NCBI GenBank assembly: GCA_934101795.1 | Contig: CAKORY010000017.1 | Location: forward strand, 1-19,214 | Origin: an uncultured Bacilli bacterium | Lineage (GTDB): Bacteria > Bacillota_I > Bacilli_A > RF39 > UBA660 | Length of the DNA: 19,214 nt | Reading direction: 5' to 3' | Shown: positions 6,861-13,725 of the stretch, piece by piece | Position numbering within the stretch: position 1 is the stretch's first letter | How the letters are laid out: each line of letters begins with the position of its first letter | Program-made: the position numbers and the translations under genes | Notes under the pieces: generated by a model | What the model was told of the DNA's origin: nothing | The model's database searches: none | What the model saw: the letters and a program-made list of their open reading frames with translations, nothing else

Positions 6861-6971
6861 AAATTATTCCCTCCTTCGTTTTCAACTTCTTGATACTTCA
6901 ACTTAACCCAACACCTCTTCGGCACTCGATGGCTTAATCCATATCAATGTTTAATATTTGCATTTACAGCA
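6861..6971 (-). promoter_or_regulatory. rpsB 5' leader with 16S rRNA-like segment (candidate S2 binding site)
   Basis: The leader is about 110 nt from the predicted start of transcription to the ATG, richer in G+C than the flanks. The minus-strand segment ending at 6901 reads GAGGTGTTGGGTTAAGT. It matches, with one mismatch in 17, the conserved bacterial 16S segment GAGATGTTGGGTTAAGT of helices 35/36, in the region where S2 sits on the 30S. The bases just upstream (GTGCCG) also resemble 16S (GTGTCG). TTAAGCC (6931-6937) and GGGTTAA (6903-6909) could close a stem. S2 feedback on rpsB-tsf is known in E. coli; the mimicry here is my inference. Confidence 0.55.
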
Positions 6972-6977
6972 ATTAAA

Positions 6978-7006
6978 ATTCTACCAAAAATATGGGAATT
7001 TTACAA
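6978..7006 (-). promoter_or_regulatory. rpsB promoter
   Basis: Minus-strand -35 TTGTAA (7001-7006), 17-bp spacer, -10 TAGAAT (6978-6983) preceded by TGG, an extended -10. Predicted transcription start near 6971. Confidence 0.75.
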
Positions 7007-7069
7007 GTACTTTTAGTTAAATTATATGTTTTTTTACTAATTTTATCCTTTTAAAGAAAAAATTTTATA

Positions 7070-7098
7070 TTGTATAAACATTATTTATATGTTATACT
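7070..7098 (+). promoter_or_regulatory. Promoter of the nuclease-like gene
   Basis: -35 TTGTAT (7070-7075), 17-bp spacer, -10 TATACT (7093-7098) with TGT in front, an extended -10. Divergent from the rpsB promoter. Predicted start near 7105, giving a leader of about 108 nt. Confidence 0.75.
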
Positions 7099-7137
7099 AC
7101 AAACATTGCTACTAGGGGCAAATAAATTTAACAGATA

Positions 7138-7209
7138 AAAAATAACAAGTACAGTATTACCTAGATAATTATAGTCTAAAACATGTAATACTTAGAAAGT
7201 GTTATTTTT
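7138..7209 (+). promoter_or_regulatory. Long leader hairpin directly before the nuclease-like start codon
   Basis: Two nested helices: AAAAATAACA (7138-7147) with TGTTATTTTT (7200-7209), and GTATTAC (7154-7160) with GTAATAC (7185-7191). The outer arm ends in five T and stops three bases before the ATG at 7213. The only purine-rich candidate for a ribosome binding site (AGAAAG near 7194-7199) lies inside the structure. It may work as an attenuator or hide the start site. Confidence 0.55.
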
Positions 7210-7212
7210 ACT

Positions 7213-7773
7213 ATGATAGAAAATAATAAACTAATTAAATTTAGTGTTTCAAGAAAAGAAGAAATATTACAAAGGAAAAACAATGTTATTTGCAAAGATA
7301 GTGAAGAACTTGAAGAAATAATAAGAAGGTCTTTTAGTCAAAAAGATGAAAATGACAATTTTTATATTGGAATTTTGCCACAAGAATGTATAAACAAAAT
7401 AACTCAAACACTATCTAATATCAAAAAAGATAAAATTAAAAATATTATTAATTGTGACAATGAATATGCATTAATTATTAGACAATCTGATATTAGACAC
7501 ATAAAAAAGGATGGTATGACAATTGATGATTGTGTTGATTATATTTTGACAGCTCCAGAAGTTGTCAAAAACTTTGATGCTGTATCTTTTTACAGATGTC
7601 AAGAAAAGAATGCACTAAGGTTTAAGAAAAACATTAATGGGAACACATATATTGTATTTTTAATAGTTTCAAATAAGAAAATGATTTTCACCATTTTAAC
7701 TACTTTTTTAGAAAAAAATGATTACAAGAAAAAAGAAACCTTATCTCCAAACTTTGCTGAAACAAGACTATAA
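7213..7773 (+). CDS. Small nuclease-like protein (PBECR-type barnase/EndoU/RelE-like domain), possible toxin
   Basis: 186 residues, no signal peptide or membrane segment. The C-terminal half resembles the phage-Barnase-EndoU-ColicinE5/D-RelE-like (PBECR) nuclease group: SDIRHIKKDG (92-101, with candidate catalytic His96), TIDDCVDYILTAPEVV, ALRFKKNINGNTYIVFLIV (134-152), then a Thr-rich strand FTILTTF (159-165). The family also commonly ends with a short SPNFAET-like tail, as here. The N-terminal ~80 residues are not recognised and may be a substrate- or partner-binding part. No other in-frame start is near and there is no good ribosome binding site. It is the only plus-strand gene in the first 12 kb, has its own promoter, and its last 43 bp lie inside a structured element. 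Function is inferred from remembered family motifs. Confidence 0.6.
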   Translation: MIENNKLIKFSVSRKEEILQRKNNVICKDSEELEEIIRRSFSQKDENDNFYIGILPQECINKITQTLSNIKKDKIKNIINCDNEYALIIRQSDIRHIKKDGMTIDDCVDYILTAPEVVKNFDAVSFYRCQEKNALRFKKNINGNTYIVFLIVSNKKMIFTILTTFLEKNDYKKKETLSPNFAETRL

Positions 7774-7826
7774 AAGCCAGCCACAAAGAACACGTCCGAA
7801 GCGAATGGGGTATCGATTTCTTTTAT
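7729..7826 (-). ncRNA. Candidate small structured RNA, copy 1, antisense to the 3' end of the nuclease-like gene
   Basis: Element 7731-7824 is closed by AAAAGAAA (7731-7738) and TTTCTTTT (7817-7824). On the minus strand a strong promoter (7833-7861) would start RNA near 7826, right at the element, and the closing stem runs into six T (7729-7734), a terminator-like end, giving ~97 nt. Inside, CTTTG/CAAAG forms a conserved arm and GCTG/CAGC extends it. A second, diverged copy lies at 7899-7988. Pairing does not settle the strand: the outer stem is better on the minus strand, while the CTCCA/TGGGG helix is better on the plus strand. I do not recognise an RNA family. Confidence 0.55.
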
Positions 7827-7832
7827 AACAAG

Positions 7833-7861
7833 ATATTACCATACTTTGTAATTTGTGTCAA
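7833..7861 (-). promoter_or_regulatory. Near-consensus promoter reading into RNA element copy 1
   Basis: Minus-strand -35 TTGACA (7856-7861), exactly 17 bp, -10 TAATAT (7833-7838) preceded by TGG. There is no open reading frame downstream in sense; the first thing transcribed is the structured element. Confidence 0.75.
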
Positions 7862-7893
7862 TTGTTTTGCTTTTAAAAATTGCTTTTTTAAGT

Positions 7894-7988
7894 AAAAAAA
7901 AGAAATCTTATCTCCAAACTTTGCTGTAACCAGCTATTAAGCTTGCCTCAAAGACACGCCCGAAACGAATGGGGCAAAAGATTTCTTT
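7894..7988 (-). ncRNA. Candidate structured RNA, copy 2, between the nuclease-like gene and ddl
   Basis: Diverged direct repeat of copy 1: shared blocks ATCTCCAAACTTTGCTG and CCGAA.CGAATGGGG, and a shared outer stem that is here a perfect 11 bp (7899-7909 with 7978-7988). GCCC/GGGC (7958-7961 region with 7972-7975) closes a 10-base loop. On the minus strand the closing stem is followed by eight T (7894-7901), so it can terminate ddl transcription, whose stop is only 18 bp away. I see no strong promoter of its own on the minus side; it may be a 3'-UTR element of the lon-murF-ddl transcript. Confidence 0.5.
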
Positions 7989-8006
7989 ACTACACTTTAA
8001 CACAAA

Positions 8007-9038
8007 TTATTTATTTTTTAAAGCATCTTTTATTAAAATATCCAACAATTTTTTATAAGATATACCTGCTGCTTCTGCAAGTTTTGGATACATGCTTATG
8101 TCTGTAAAACCTGGCATTGTATTTATCTCATTTATAATTATTTTATTTGTTTCATTTTCTAAAAAGAAGTCTACTCTAGCTAAGCCTTTGCAATTAGTAG
8201 CTCTAAATGCAAGTTCTGCTATGTCTTTAATATTCTTTTTTATTTCTTTAGGAATATTTGCAGGTATAACAGTCTTAGATTCTTCATTTTGATATTTTGC
8301 ATCATAATCATAGAATTCTTCAGCTGATAAAACTTCACCAACTTCTAAAGAATTGCCACATAAAACTGCACATTCAAGTTCTCTTCCTTTTATTTCTTTT
8401 TCAATTAAGACTTCACTGTCATATTTCAAAGCTTCAAATAGAGCTTTTTTTAAAGATTTTCCAGTTTTCACTTTAGTTACTCCAACTGAAGAACCAAATC
8501 TAGATGGTTTAATAAATACTGGATATTGTAACTTTTCATCTATCAGCTTGTCTATATCTTTAATATTTACTTTTTTTACTAATTTCAAATCATTATAATA
8601 ATATAAATCTTTATTTTCTTTAATAATAGTAATATCTGGAGATACATATGCTATATTTTTTAAAATTGCTTTAGTATAAATTTTATCCATACAAACACTA
8701 CTTGCTAATATACTGCATCCAACATAAGGAATGCCCAAAACTTCAAGAAAACCTTGAATACTACCATCTTCTCCTAATTTGCCATGCATAACAGGAAAAA
8801 CACAGTCCAAATTCTTTAAAAATTCAAATACATTTTTTATAGGTTTTATTTTACTTGGAAGCTCTCCAAACTTATTTATTTTGAAATTATCACAAACATA
8901 CCAATTATTGTTCTTATCTAAATAAATTGGAATAACTTCATACTTTTTCTTATCTAGGTTACTGATAACATTATTGCCACTTACAACAGATACTTCGTGC
9001 TCAGTTGATGAAGAACCAAATATCACACCTAATCTCAA
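8007..9038 (-). CDS. ddl: D-alanine--D-alanine ligase
   Basis: ATP-grasp enzyme joining two D-Ala for the peptidoglycan stem peptide. 343 residues with EHEVSVVSG (13-21), HGKLGEDG (85-92), the glycine-rich GSSVGV loop (182-187), FYDYDAKY (242-249) and the metal/phosphate-binding NEINTMPGFT (303-312). Tyr249 aligns with E. coli DdlB Tyr216; D-Ala-D-Lac ligases of lactobacilli have Phe there, so the sequence predicts ordinary D-Ala-D-Ala termini. The start is TTG at 9038 (no ATG in frame nearby), with AAAGGGGG about 9 bases upstream. It follows murF by 15 bp, so MurF and its dipeptide supplier are co-expressed. Structured RNA element copy 2 lies right behind it. Confidence 0.96.
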   Translation of the reverse strand: MRLGVIFGSSSTEHEVSVVSGNNVISNLDKKKYEVIPIYLDKNNNWYVCDNFKINKFGELPSKIKPIKNVFEFLKNLDCVFPVMHGKLGEDGSIQGFLEVLGIPYVGCSILASSVCMDKIYTKAILKNIAYVSPDITIIKENKDLYYYNDLKLVKKVNIKDIDKLIDEKLQYPVFIKPSRFGSSVGVTKVKTGKSLKKALFEALKYDSEVLIEKEIKGRELECAVLCGNSLEVGEVLSAEEFYDYDAKYQNEESKTVIPANIPKEIKKNIKDIAELAFRATNCKGLARVDFFLENETNKIIINEINTMPGFTDISMYPKLAEAAGISYKKLLDILIKDALKNK

Positions 9039-9053
9039 AATATAAATCCCCCT

Positions 9054-10424
9054 TTATTTAATTCCTTCCACTATTTCTTTGAAATTCATGGAATTACTAG
9101 CTTTAACTAAGATATTATCTTCTTGTTTCTTTATAGTGTTTATAAATTCTATCGCTGTTTTATTATCTTTGAAATGATAACTATTTTCTTTAGTATATCC
9201 AGCTTCTATAGCGCCTTCATTAATATATGCAGCATCATCTCCAACAGTTACTAAAATATCTATTTTTTCATTTTTTACAACAGTACCTATTCTTTTATGT
9301 AAGTCTTCAGAATAACTACCAAGTTCTTTCATTGTTCCAAGTACTGCTATACTTCTACCTGATAATGAACCAAGATATTTAATAGCATAACTCATAGAAT
9401 CAAAATTAGCATTGTATGAGTCATCTATAATTGTATATCCATTCGTAGTTATTAAACTCATTCTATTACTACTTAATTCAAAATTAAGTATTCCATCTTT
9501 AATTTCTTCATCTGAAACATTAAATTCTTTACCTGTTGCTACACCCGCTAAAGCATTGTAGATAAAATGTTCTCCCCCAACAGGTACTTTATAAATGACA
9601 TTATTACATGAAAATGTTGAACTCCATTCATTTTTTTCTATAATATTAGCCATGTAATCGGAATTTTTATATATTCCAATTGTTATTATATGATATTTAT
9701 CTTTATTTTCTAAATACCATTTATGTAATAAATCGTTATCATTATTGATAATAAGTACTCCGTTTGGATTTAATCCTTCAAGTATTTCTAACTTTGCTTT
9801 TAAAATATTTTCTCTGCTTCCTAGATTACCTATATGAGCTGTACCAACGTTAGTAATAATGGCTACATCAGGTTTTGCAATACTTGTAAGATAAGATATT
9901 TCTCCGAGATGGTTCATTCCCATTTCTAGTACTAATACTTCATTATCCTCTTCAAGTGATAAAATTGTTAAAGGTAAACCAATATGATTATTTTGATTTC
10001 CAATTGTTTTATGAGCTTTATATTTTTCTTTTAAAATACTATAAATCATATCTTTAGTACTTGTTTTTCCTGCTGAACCAGTAATGGCAACAACTGGACT
10101 ATAAAATAAACTTCTTTTGTACTTAGCTAAGTCACCCAAAGCTTTAATTGTGTTTTCTACTACTATTATAGATTTATTATTTTTAACTAAGTAATCATTT
10201 ATCTCATCTGTCATTTCAAAATTATCTAGTATAACTAAGCTTGCTCCTTTTTCAAAAGCATCCATAAAAAATTTATTTCCATCATTTTTTTCACCTTTAA
10301 TACCAATATAACAATCGTTTTCTTCAATTTTTCTAGTATCTATAGTGATTTTATTAATATTAGTATTAATTTCATTAAAAAGAGATAGATATTTAAGTGT
10401 TTTATAAATATCTAATGTTTTCAT
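9054..10424 (-). CDS. murF: UDP-N-acetylmuramoyl-tripeptide--D-alanyl-D-alanine ligase
   Basis: Adds the D-Ala-D-Ala dipeptide (made by the downstream ddl product) to UDP-MurNAc-tripeptide in the cytoplasm. 456 residues, full length. Mur-ligase layout: N-terminal substrate domain with ITIDTRKI (26-33) and GEKNDGNKF (44-52); central ATPase domain with the P-loop GSAGKTSTK (116-124), GNQNNHIGLP (142-151), EMGMNHLGEI (167-176) and TNVGTAHIGNLGS (191-203); C-terminal domain with the DDSYNAN motif that distinguishes MurF/MurC-type ligases. ATG with AGGG about 10 bases upstream. It lies 31 bp after lon. Confidence 0.96.
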   Translation of the reverse strand: MKTLDIYKTLKYLSLFNEINTNINKITIDTRKIEENDCYIGIKGEKNDGNKFFMDAFEKGASLVILDNFEMTDEINDYLVKNNKSIIVVENTIKALGDLAKYKRSLFYSPVVAITGSAGKTSTKDMIYSILKEKYKAHKTIGNQNNHIGLPLTILSLEEDNEVLVLEMGMNHLGEISYLTSIAKPDVAIITNVGTAHIGNLGSRENILKAKLEILEGLNPNGVLIINNDNDLLHKWYLENKDKYHIITIGIYKNSDYMANIIEKNEWSSTFSCNNVIYKVPVGGEHFIYNALAGVATGKEFNVSDEEIKDGILNFELSSNRMSLITTNGYTIIDDSYNANFDSMSYAIKYLGSLSGRSIAVLGTMKELGSYSEDLHKRIGTVVKNEKIDILVTVGDDAAYINEGAIEAGYTKENSYHFKDNKTAIEFINTIKKQEDNILVKASNSMNFKEIVEGIK

Positions 10425-10455
10425 ATTTTCACTTCCCTCACTCTTTTATTATACA

Positions 10456-12723
10456 TTATTTAAATAGTTTTGTATATACTTCATTGAAGCTACTAACAGG
10501 AATTATTTCCATGTTATCTGTAATTTGTTTAGGTACATTTTTTAAATCTTCACTATTACCTTTAGGCATAAACACTACTTTGATATTTTTATTATATGCA
10601 GCAACTAACTTTTCTTTGAGTCCCCCAATTTTTAGAATACTTCCATTTAATGATACTTCACCTGTAAAAGCATAATTACTAGGTACTTTTTTACTTTCTT
10701 TAGTGCTGCATAAGCCTACAGCAATGGCAAGTCCTGCAGATGGTCCATCTTTTTTACTTGAGGCATCTAAAAAATGAATATGTAAATCTTCATTATGAAA
10801 ATTATACTTATATTTACTTTTAAGCATACTTAATACTACTTCTATACTTTCTTTTAAAATATTACCGGTATTACCTGTAATTGTTAATTTGTCACTGCCT
10901 TTACATGTTAAAACTTCTAATTTAGATAAACTTCCTCCAAAACCAGATACTGCCAAAGTATTTATTGTACCTATTTCATTTATTTCTTCTTCTGCACTTT
11001 TATATTTTGGACTTCCAAGTAGTCTTACTACCCTTTCTTCATTTAAAACTTTTACATTATTGATAGTTATTTTTCTAGCAAGAGATGATAAAACTCTTTC
11101 TAGGTCTCTTACTCCAGCTTCAGAAGTATAGTTATTTATAATAAAACATAATAGTTCGTCACTAAATTTAATTTTGCTATCATATACCATGTTGTCCAAA
11201 AGTATCTTAGGAAGCATATAATTTTTTGCTATATCTTTTTTTTCAAATACTGTATAACTACTTAAATTTATAACTTCTACTCTATCTAATATGGCTGTAG
11301 GTATATTTTCAACATTATTTGCAGTTAATATAAATAAAACACTACTTAAATCAAATGGTTCTTCAATATAGTTGTCAGTAAATATTTTATTTTGATTTGG
11401 GTCTAGAATTTCTAAAAGTGTTGATGCTGGGTCACCTTTGTAATCTTTGACCATTTTATCAACTTCATCAATTAATATTACCGGATTATTGCTACCACAT
11501 TTATAAAGTCCTTGAATTATTTTACCTGGTGCTGATGCTAAATATGTTCTTCTTGTGCCAATAAGTTCAGTCCCATCATTTAAACCTCCAACACTTATTT
11601 TGTAAAAATCTCTATTTAAAGCTTTAGCAATTGACATAGCTATAGTTGTTTTACCTACACCTGGAGGACCTACTAAACATATAATTGGACTCGTGATATT
11701 ACGATTTAAATTTTTTATAGCTATATATTCACTAATTCTAGTCTTAATTTCTTCCATGCCAAAATGAGATTTATCAAGTTCTTTGTATACAGCATCAAAA
11801 TTAGCAGTTTCTTTTTTAGATTTATTCCAAGGAAGATTTATAATCCAATCTAAATAATTATGCATTACACTTACTTCTGGACTTGCTTCATTCATTATTT
11901 CATATTTATCTATTTCATGACTTATATGTTCCTTTATTTTTTTATCAATCTTTAATTTTTCTAAAGCTTTCTTATATGCTAAAACTTCTTCATTTTTCCA
12001 TGAATCTTCACCAAGTTCTTTTCGTAGAACTTTCATTTTTTCTTTTAAAATGTATTCTCTTTGATCATTTTGAAATGATTCATCTATCTTTTCTGCAAGC
12101 TCATTATCAATTTCTGCTACTTTAATTTCTTCATACATATCTTTAATCAAAGATTTCGCTCTTTTTATAGGATTAATTTCTTCCATATATTCAAGTTTTT
12201 TAGTTATACTAAATGGTAAAAATGATGTAATGGCATCTGTTATTTTATTTAAATCTTTATTATTTGATACAAAAGTTAATATATCATTAGATACCGTTTT
12301 TGAGGCATTTATATATTCTTTTAAAACACTTACTAATTTTTTTAATATAACATTTTCTTCTTCAGGTACTAAAGATGGTAAATCTATATACATTACTTCA
12401 CTATATAAAATATCATTATTTACTTCTTGAAAATATTTATTAACTGCTACTCTGCGTAGACCTCGCAATTTAACCTCAATAACGCCATCATTATCAAGTT
12501 TGTTCTTTATACGAGCAATAACACCAACTTTAGGTAAATCTTGAGCTGTAGGTTCTTCTTCTAAAGCATCTGTCGGAGCTATAACAAGAATTTCACCTTT
12601 AAAATTACTACTTGATTCATTAATGGCTTTGCCACTTATTACATTTTTAAGTTCAAGTTTTATCTCTTGATTAGGAAGTATAACTAGATTTTTAAGTAAA
12701 ATGACGGGAATATTAAATGTCAT
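10456..12723 (-). CDS. lon: ATP-dependent protease Lon
   Basis: Cytoplasmic AAA+ serine protease for damaged and regulatory proteins. I start it at the ATG at 12723 (755 residues), which has AGGAGGTG directly upstream; the 12 codons before it lie in the leader. Layout: N-terminal substrate-recognition domain (about 1-200), AAA+ module with Walker A GPPGVGKT (352-359) and Walker B VILIDEVDK (415-423), then the protease domain with catalytic Ser662 in KDGPSAG and Lys705 in GGLKEKLVAA, 43 residues apart as in E. coli Lon. Slightly shorter than the ~780-800 usual. First gene of a probable lon-murF-ddl operon. I see no CtsR- or HrcA-type operator upstream. Confidence 0.97.
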   Translation of the reverse strand: MTFNIPVILLKNLVILPNQEIKLELKNVISGKAINESSSNFKGEILVIAPTDALEEEPTAQDLPKVGVIARIKNKLDNDGVIEVKLRGLRRVAVNKYFQEVNNDILYSEVMYIDLPSLVPEEENVILKKLVSVLKEYINASKTVSNDILTFVSNNKDLNKITDAITSFLPFSITKKLEYMEEINPIKRAKSLIKDMYEEIKVAEIDNELAEKIDESFQNDQREYILKEKMKVLRKELGEDSWKNEEVLAYKKALEKLKIDKKIKEHISHEIDKYEIMNEASPEVSVMHNYLDWIINLPWNKSKKETANFDAVYKELDKSHFGMEEIKTRISEYIAIKNLNRNITSPIICLVGPPGVGKTTIAMSIAKALNRDFYKISVGGLNDGTELIGTRRTYLASAPGKIIQGLYKCGSNNPVILIDEVDKMVKDYKGDPASTLLEILDPNQNKIFTDNYIEEPFDLSSVLFILTANNVENIPTAILDRVEVINLSSYTVFEKKDIAKNYMLPKILLDNMVYDSKIKFSDELLCFIINNYTSEAGVRDLERVLSSLARKITINNVKVLNEERVVRLLGSPKYKSAEEEINEIGTINTLAVSGFGGSLSKLEVLTCKGSDKLTITGNTGNILKESIEVVLSMLKSKYKYNFHNEDLHIHFLDASSKKDGPSAGLAIAVGLCSTKESKKVPSNYAFTGEVSLNGSILKIGGLKEKLVAAYNKNIKVVFMPKGNSEDLKNVPKQITDNMEIIPVSSFNEVYTKLFK

Positions 12724-12748
12724 AAAGCACCTCCTAAACTTAAATGTT

Positions 12749-12777
12749 ATTATAACCAACTAAAGTAAATTTGTAAA
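12749..12777 (-). promoter_or_regulatory. lon promoter
   Basis: Minus-strand -35 TTTACA (12772-12777), 17-bp spacer, -10 TATAAT (12749-12754). Predicted start near 12742, about 20 bp before the lon ATG, so the leader is short. Confidence 0.7.
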
Positions 12778-12836
12778 GTAAAATCACAACATTTTTTTTA
12801 TTTCATAAGATACTAATGAACGAAAAAGGAGCGAAT

Positions 12837-13631
12837 ATGATTAATTGGTATATTAATTTAAATTATCCGTGGCAGGCACTTATTGCTACAATGTTTACTT
12901 GGGCTATTACTTCACTGGGATCAGCTGTTGTATTTTTCTTTAAAAAGGTAAATAAAAACACAATGGATGCGATGCTTGCTTTATCTGCAGGTGTTATGCT
13001 AGCTGCTACATTTTGGAGTCTTTTATCTCCAGCAATTGAAATGGCAAATTCTCTAAATTTAACCTCTTGGTTAGTTGTATCTTTTGGAGTTCTACTGGGA
13101 GGATTACTTTTATTTGTCGGGGATAAAATATTTGATAAACTTACAACAAAAAAAGAAAACTCAAGTAGTTTAAAAAGAAGTTTAATGCTTATTTTCTCAA
13201 TTACCTTACACAATATTCCTGAAGGTATGGCTATCGGTGTGGCCTTTGGTTCTGTTGCATACAATTTAGATGGGGCAACACTTGCAGCAGCAGTTATGCT
13301 TGCAATTGGTATTGGCATTCAAAATTTTCCAGAAGGTTCTGCTGTATCACTACCACTAAGGCGTGAAGGAATGAGTACCGCTGGAGCATTTTTCTTCGGA
13401 GTTTTAAGTGGAATTGTTGAACCAATTTCAGCTGTAATCGGAGCAATACTTGTTATGAAAGTTCAAATATTACTTCCAATTTTACTTGCATTTGCGGGTG
13501 GTGCTATGATATATGTCGTAGTTCAAGAACTAATACCTGAAAGTCAAACAAATGAAAAAAAAGACCTCATGGCCCTATTTACAATATTTGGATTCTTAAT
13601 CATGATGATATTTGATGTTGCACTTGGATAA
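12837..13631 (+). CDS. ZIP-family metal transporter
   Basis: Integral membrane protein of the ZIP family, which imports divalent metals such as Zn2+ (some bacterial members move Fe2+ or Mn2+). 264 residues with about eight predicted transmembrane segments. The two signature metal-site helices are present: HNIPEG (125-130) and QNFPEG (162-167), followed by GIVEPISA and the late QELIPES. The loop between TM3 and TM4 is Lys-rich rather than His-rich, so no obvious metal-sensing loop is seen. The start at 12837 is chosen because AAAGGAG lies six bases upstream; an ATG 21 bp earlier would place that site inside the coding sequence. Divergent from lon and ended by a terminator at 13638. Substrate not predicted from sequence. 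Confidence 0.93.
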   Translation: MINWYINLNYPWQALIATMFTWAITSLGSAVVFFFKKVNKNTMDAMLALSAGVMLAATFWSLLSPAIEMANSLNLTSWLVVSFGVLLGGLLLFVGDKIFDKLTTKKENSSSLKRSLMLIFSITLHNIPEGMAIGVAFGSVAYNLDGATLAAAVMLAIGIGIQNFPEGSAVSLPLRREGMSTAGAFFFGVLSGIVEPISAVIGAILVMKVQILLPILLAFAGGAMIYVVVQELIPESQTNEKKDLMALFTIFGFLIMMIFDVALG

Positions 13632-13637
13632 CATACT

Positions 13638-13662
13638 AAAAGCTAGGGATTACCTAGCTTTT
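13638..13662. terminator. Bidirectional terminator between convergent genes
   Basis: A perfect 10-bp stem AAAAGCTAGG / CCTAGCTTTT with a 5-base loop, 6 bp after the ZIP stop. Its symmetric A/T ends give a T4 tail in both directions, so it can serve the ZIP gene and the oppositely oriented kinase-like gene. Confidence 0.75.
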
Positions 13663-13725
13663 AACACTCTTGATAACCATTCATATATATGGTATCCATT
13701 TTTTATAAATATTAATAGGTTTAGT

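Noticed and set aside
6861..6971. T-box or known riboswitch in the rpsB leader.
   Set aside because: No T-box sequence (TGGNACCGCG) and no terminator hairpin; the rRNA-like segment is the only recognisable feature.
7790..7815. CGAATGGG in the structured elements recalls the 3' end of HDV ribozymes.
   Set aside because: The order of helices does not fit: the strand that should pair as P1 lies outside, not between the inner helices, so no self-cleaving ribozyme is proposed.
7731..7988. The two elements could be integron attC-like sites bounding gene cassettes, since one overlaps a coding end.
   Set aside because: attC sites are nearly palindromic along their length with core R/L boxes; here only the outer stem is symmetric, about 16 bases are unpaired on one side, and no integrase is seen.
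12724..12836. Heat-shock operators (CIRCE or CtsR) upstream of lon.
   Set aside because: Neither the TTAGCACTC-N9-GAGTGCTAA nor the GGTCAAA tandem pattern is present.
12863..13318. A 151-codon open frame opposite the ZIP transporter gene.
   Set aside because: It is the reverse shadow of a clear membrane transporter with signature motifs; no ribosome binding site and no recognisable protein.
13677..13701. Imperfect inverted repeat (GATAACCAT / ATGGTATC) after the ZIP terminator.
   Set aside because: Bulged stem with no T-tract; a clear bidirectional terminator already lies next to it.
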